Shown here piece by piece: positions 6,675 to 7,484 of a stretch of 7,484 nt of DNA. Location: the NCBI GenBank assembly GCA_947177005.1, contig CAMWSZ010000136.1, positions 1 through 7,484 on the forward strand, read 5' to 3'. Numbering within the stretch: position 1 is the stretch's first letter; every line of letters begins with the position of its first letter. The translations under genes and the position numbers were made by a program. The DNA comes from an uncultured Clostridia bacterium (lineage in GTDB: Bacteria; Bacillota; Clostridia; Oscillospirales; Oscillospiraceae). The notes beneath the pieces are model-generated. The model worked only from the letters and a program-made list of their open reading frames with translations, did not search any database and was not told where the DNA came from.

Positions 6675-7212
6675 GTTATATCTCTCTTTTCTGCGTATAG
6701 GCTTTACCAGCTTCGGCGGAATATCCATGATTCCGCTGATTTTGGAGGAAATGGAGGCGCATTCCTGGATGACGGCAGCGGATCTGAGCAATCTGATCGG
6801 CATTGCCGAGATGACCCCGGGACCAATGGGTCTGAACTGCGCAACCTTTGCCGGGATACAGACAGCCGGTCTGCCGGGATGTCTGGCGGCAGTGCTGGGC
6901 GTACTGACCCCTACGCTGACGCTGACACTGACCGCCGCCCTTCTGTTTGAAAAGTTTCGGGGGAGCCGCCGGATGAGCGGCGTCCTGCGGGTCATCAAGC
7001 CCATGTGCATTGCCATGATCCTGACCGTGATCGTAACCTTGAGCCGGGAAACCTATGTGCAGGCGGAGGGATTGGACTGGTACGCGCTGGGAATCGCTGC
7101 GGTATCATTTGTGTTATTGCGGCGCTTTCGATGGCCGGTCCCCTGGATTGTCGTCCATGCGGCAGGCTGGGGCCTGATTTTGTATGGGGTCCTTCCGAGA
7201 CTTGCTACATAA
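6661..7212 (+). CDS. Chromate transporter (CHR) family protein, second half of the pair
   Basis: A 183-residue membrane protein from a GTG start. It shows the CHR signature twice over: FLRIGFTSFGG (10-20) and MTPGPMGLN (51-59) with the canonical PGP, followed by GIQTAGLPGCLAAVLGVLTP. Several hydrophobic segments follow, including IAMILTVIVTL and WIVVHAAGWGLILYGVL near the C-terminus. It overlaps the upstream partner by 14 bases, and citX follows after 25 bases on the same strand, so the three are probably one transcript. With its partner it should form an anion transporter in the cytoplasmic membrane. Oxyanion export is the known role of characterised members; the substrate here is not evident. 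An upstream in-frame TTG (6652) is an alternative start but has no spaced ribosome binding site. Confidence 0.9.
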   Translation: MVLLELYLSFLRIGFTSFGGISMIPLILEEMEAHSWMTAADLSNLIGIAEMTPGPMGLNCATFAGIQTAGLPGCLAAVLGVLTPTLTLTLTAALLFEKFRGSRRMSGVLRVIKPMCIAMILTVIVTLSRETYVQAEGLDWYALGIAAVSFVLLRRFRWPVPWIVVHAAGWGLILYGVLPRLAT

Positions 7213-7237
7213 TTGATTTGCAGAAGGAGGCGAATTT

Positions 7238-7484
7238 ATGATGCCGCAAACCGTAGAACTCAGCCAGATGCTGCGGGCACGGGAAATCCGTGCGGCCCGT
7301 CAGCGGGAGCTACTGGCGCAGTACGGCAAGCCGTTAGTCTGGTTTACCATGAATATTGCCGGACCCGTAAAGACCAGCCGTCTCATCCGCCGGGGCTTTG
7401 ACGCTGGCTGTGCCTTGCTGGAAGGGCAGTTTATGCGCGTGAAGACCAACTGCCTGCATCGGGAATACCGCCACGAGATCACGG
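7238..7484 (+). CDS. citX: CitX, citrate lyase holo-ACP synthase (partial, N-terminal 82 residues)
   Basis: The frame opens at ATG 7238, 7 bases after the strong site AGAAGGAGG (7222-7230), and runs off the right edge. A second ATG directly follows at 7241. The visible residues match the start of CitX: LSQMLRAREIRAARQRELLA (8-27), then MNIAGPVKTSRLIRRGFDAG (38-57) and NCLHREYRHE (71-80). CitX transfers the phosphoribosyl-dephospho-CoA group onto the acyl carrier subunit of citrate lyase (CitD), the final step in making the active enzyme. The full protein is normally about 170-180 residues. It may be free-standing or the first half of a CitXG fusion, which the window cannot show. It follows the CHR pair by 25 bases, so it is probably in the same operon, and citG or other citrate-lyase genes might lie just to the right. 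Confidence 0.88.
   Translation, partial: MMPQTVELSQMLRAREIRAARQRELLAQYGKPLVWFTMNIAGPVKTSRLIRRGFDAGCALLEGQFMRVKTNCLHREYRHEIT

Noticed and set aside
5892..7016. 374-codon minus-strand open frame
   Set aside because: It is antisense to both CHR genes, has a low-complexity Arg/Gln/His-rich composition and no ribosome binding site, and covers the permease promoter.

Overview
The window looks like a chromosomal segment of an anaerobic, flagellated Firmicute, probably a gut clostridium of the Oscillospiraceae type. The reasons are strong AAGGAGG-type ribosome binding sites, sigma-A-like promoters, a clostridial-style flagellin N-terminus, moderately GC-rich coding DNA with AT-rich gaps, and a citrate-lyase maturation gene. 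The genus is an inference.

Left part (minus strand, 4535 down to the left edge): a small cysteine-rich zinc-ribbon gene (4161-4535) is followed after 19 bases by a very long open frame (4141 to base 1, running off the window). I translated that frame by hand: 1380 codons without a stop. It begins with a flagellin D0/D1 domain, continues into a gluzincin-type metallopeptidase with HEMMH and a downstream glutamate, and then enters several hundred residues of beta-rich, glycine-rich sequence. That stretch includes eight repeats built on the pattern GAGIGSG. The first two modules match flagellinolysin, the family of proteolytic flagellins in which a peptidase occupies the variable part of flagellin exposed on the filament surface. 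The missing C-terminus should carry the second flagellin half. The large beta-solenoid-like insert is the most unusual thing here.

Middle part (4536-4971): an AT-rich gap with no convincing gene. It holds two perfect GC-rich palindromes placed back to back (4643-4684) and a weak candidate terminator for the gene to the right.

Right part: an AEC-family permease (4972-5895, minus) is divergent from a plus-strand operon. The permease has a near-consensus extended -10 promoter at 5934-5962. The operon encodes two half-size chromate-transporter-family proteins (6114-6674 and 6661-7212, overlapping by 14 bases) and then the start of citX (7238 to the right edge), which attaches the prosthetic group to citrate lyase acyl carrier protein. 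AEC permeases and CitX both occur in di/tricarboxylate metabolism, so the permease may import an organic acid. Apart from the flagellinolysin, no flagellar gene is present, so it is encoded away from flagellar genes on this side.
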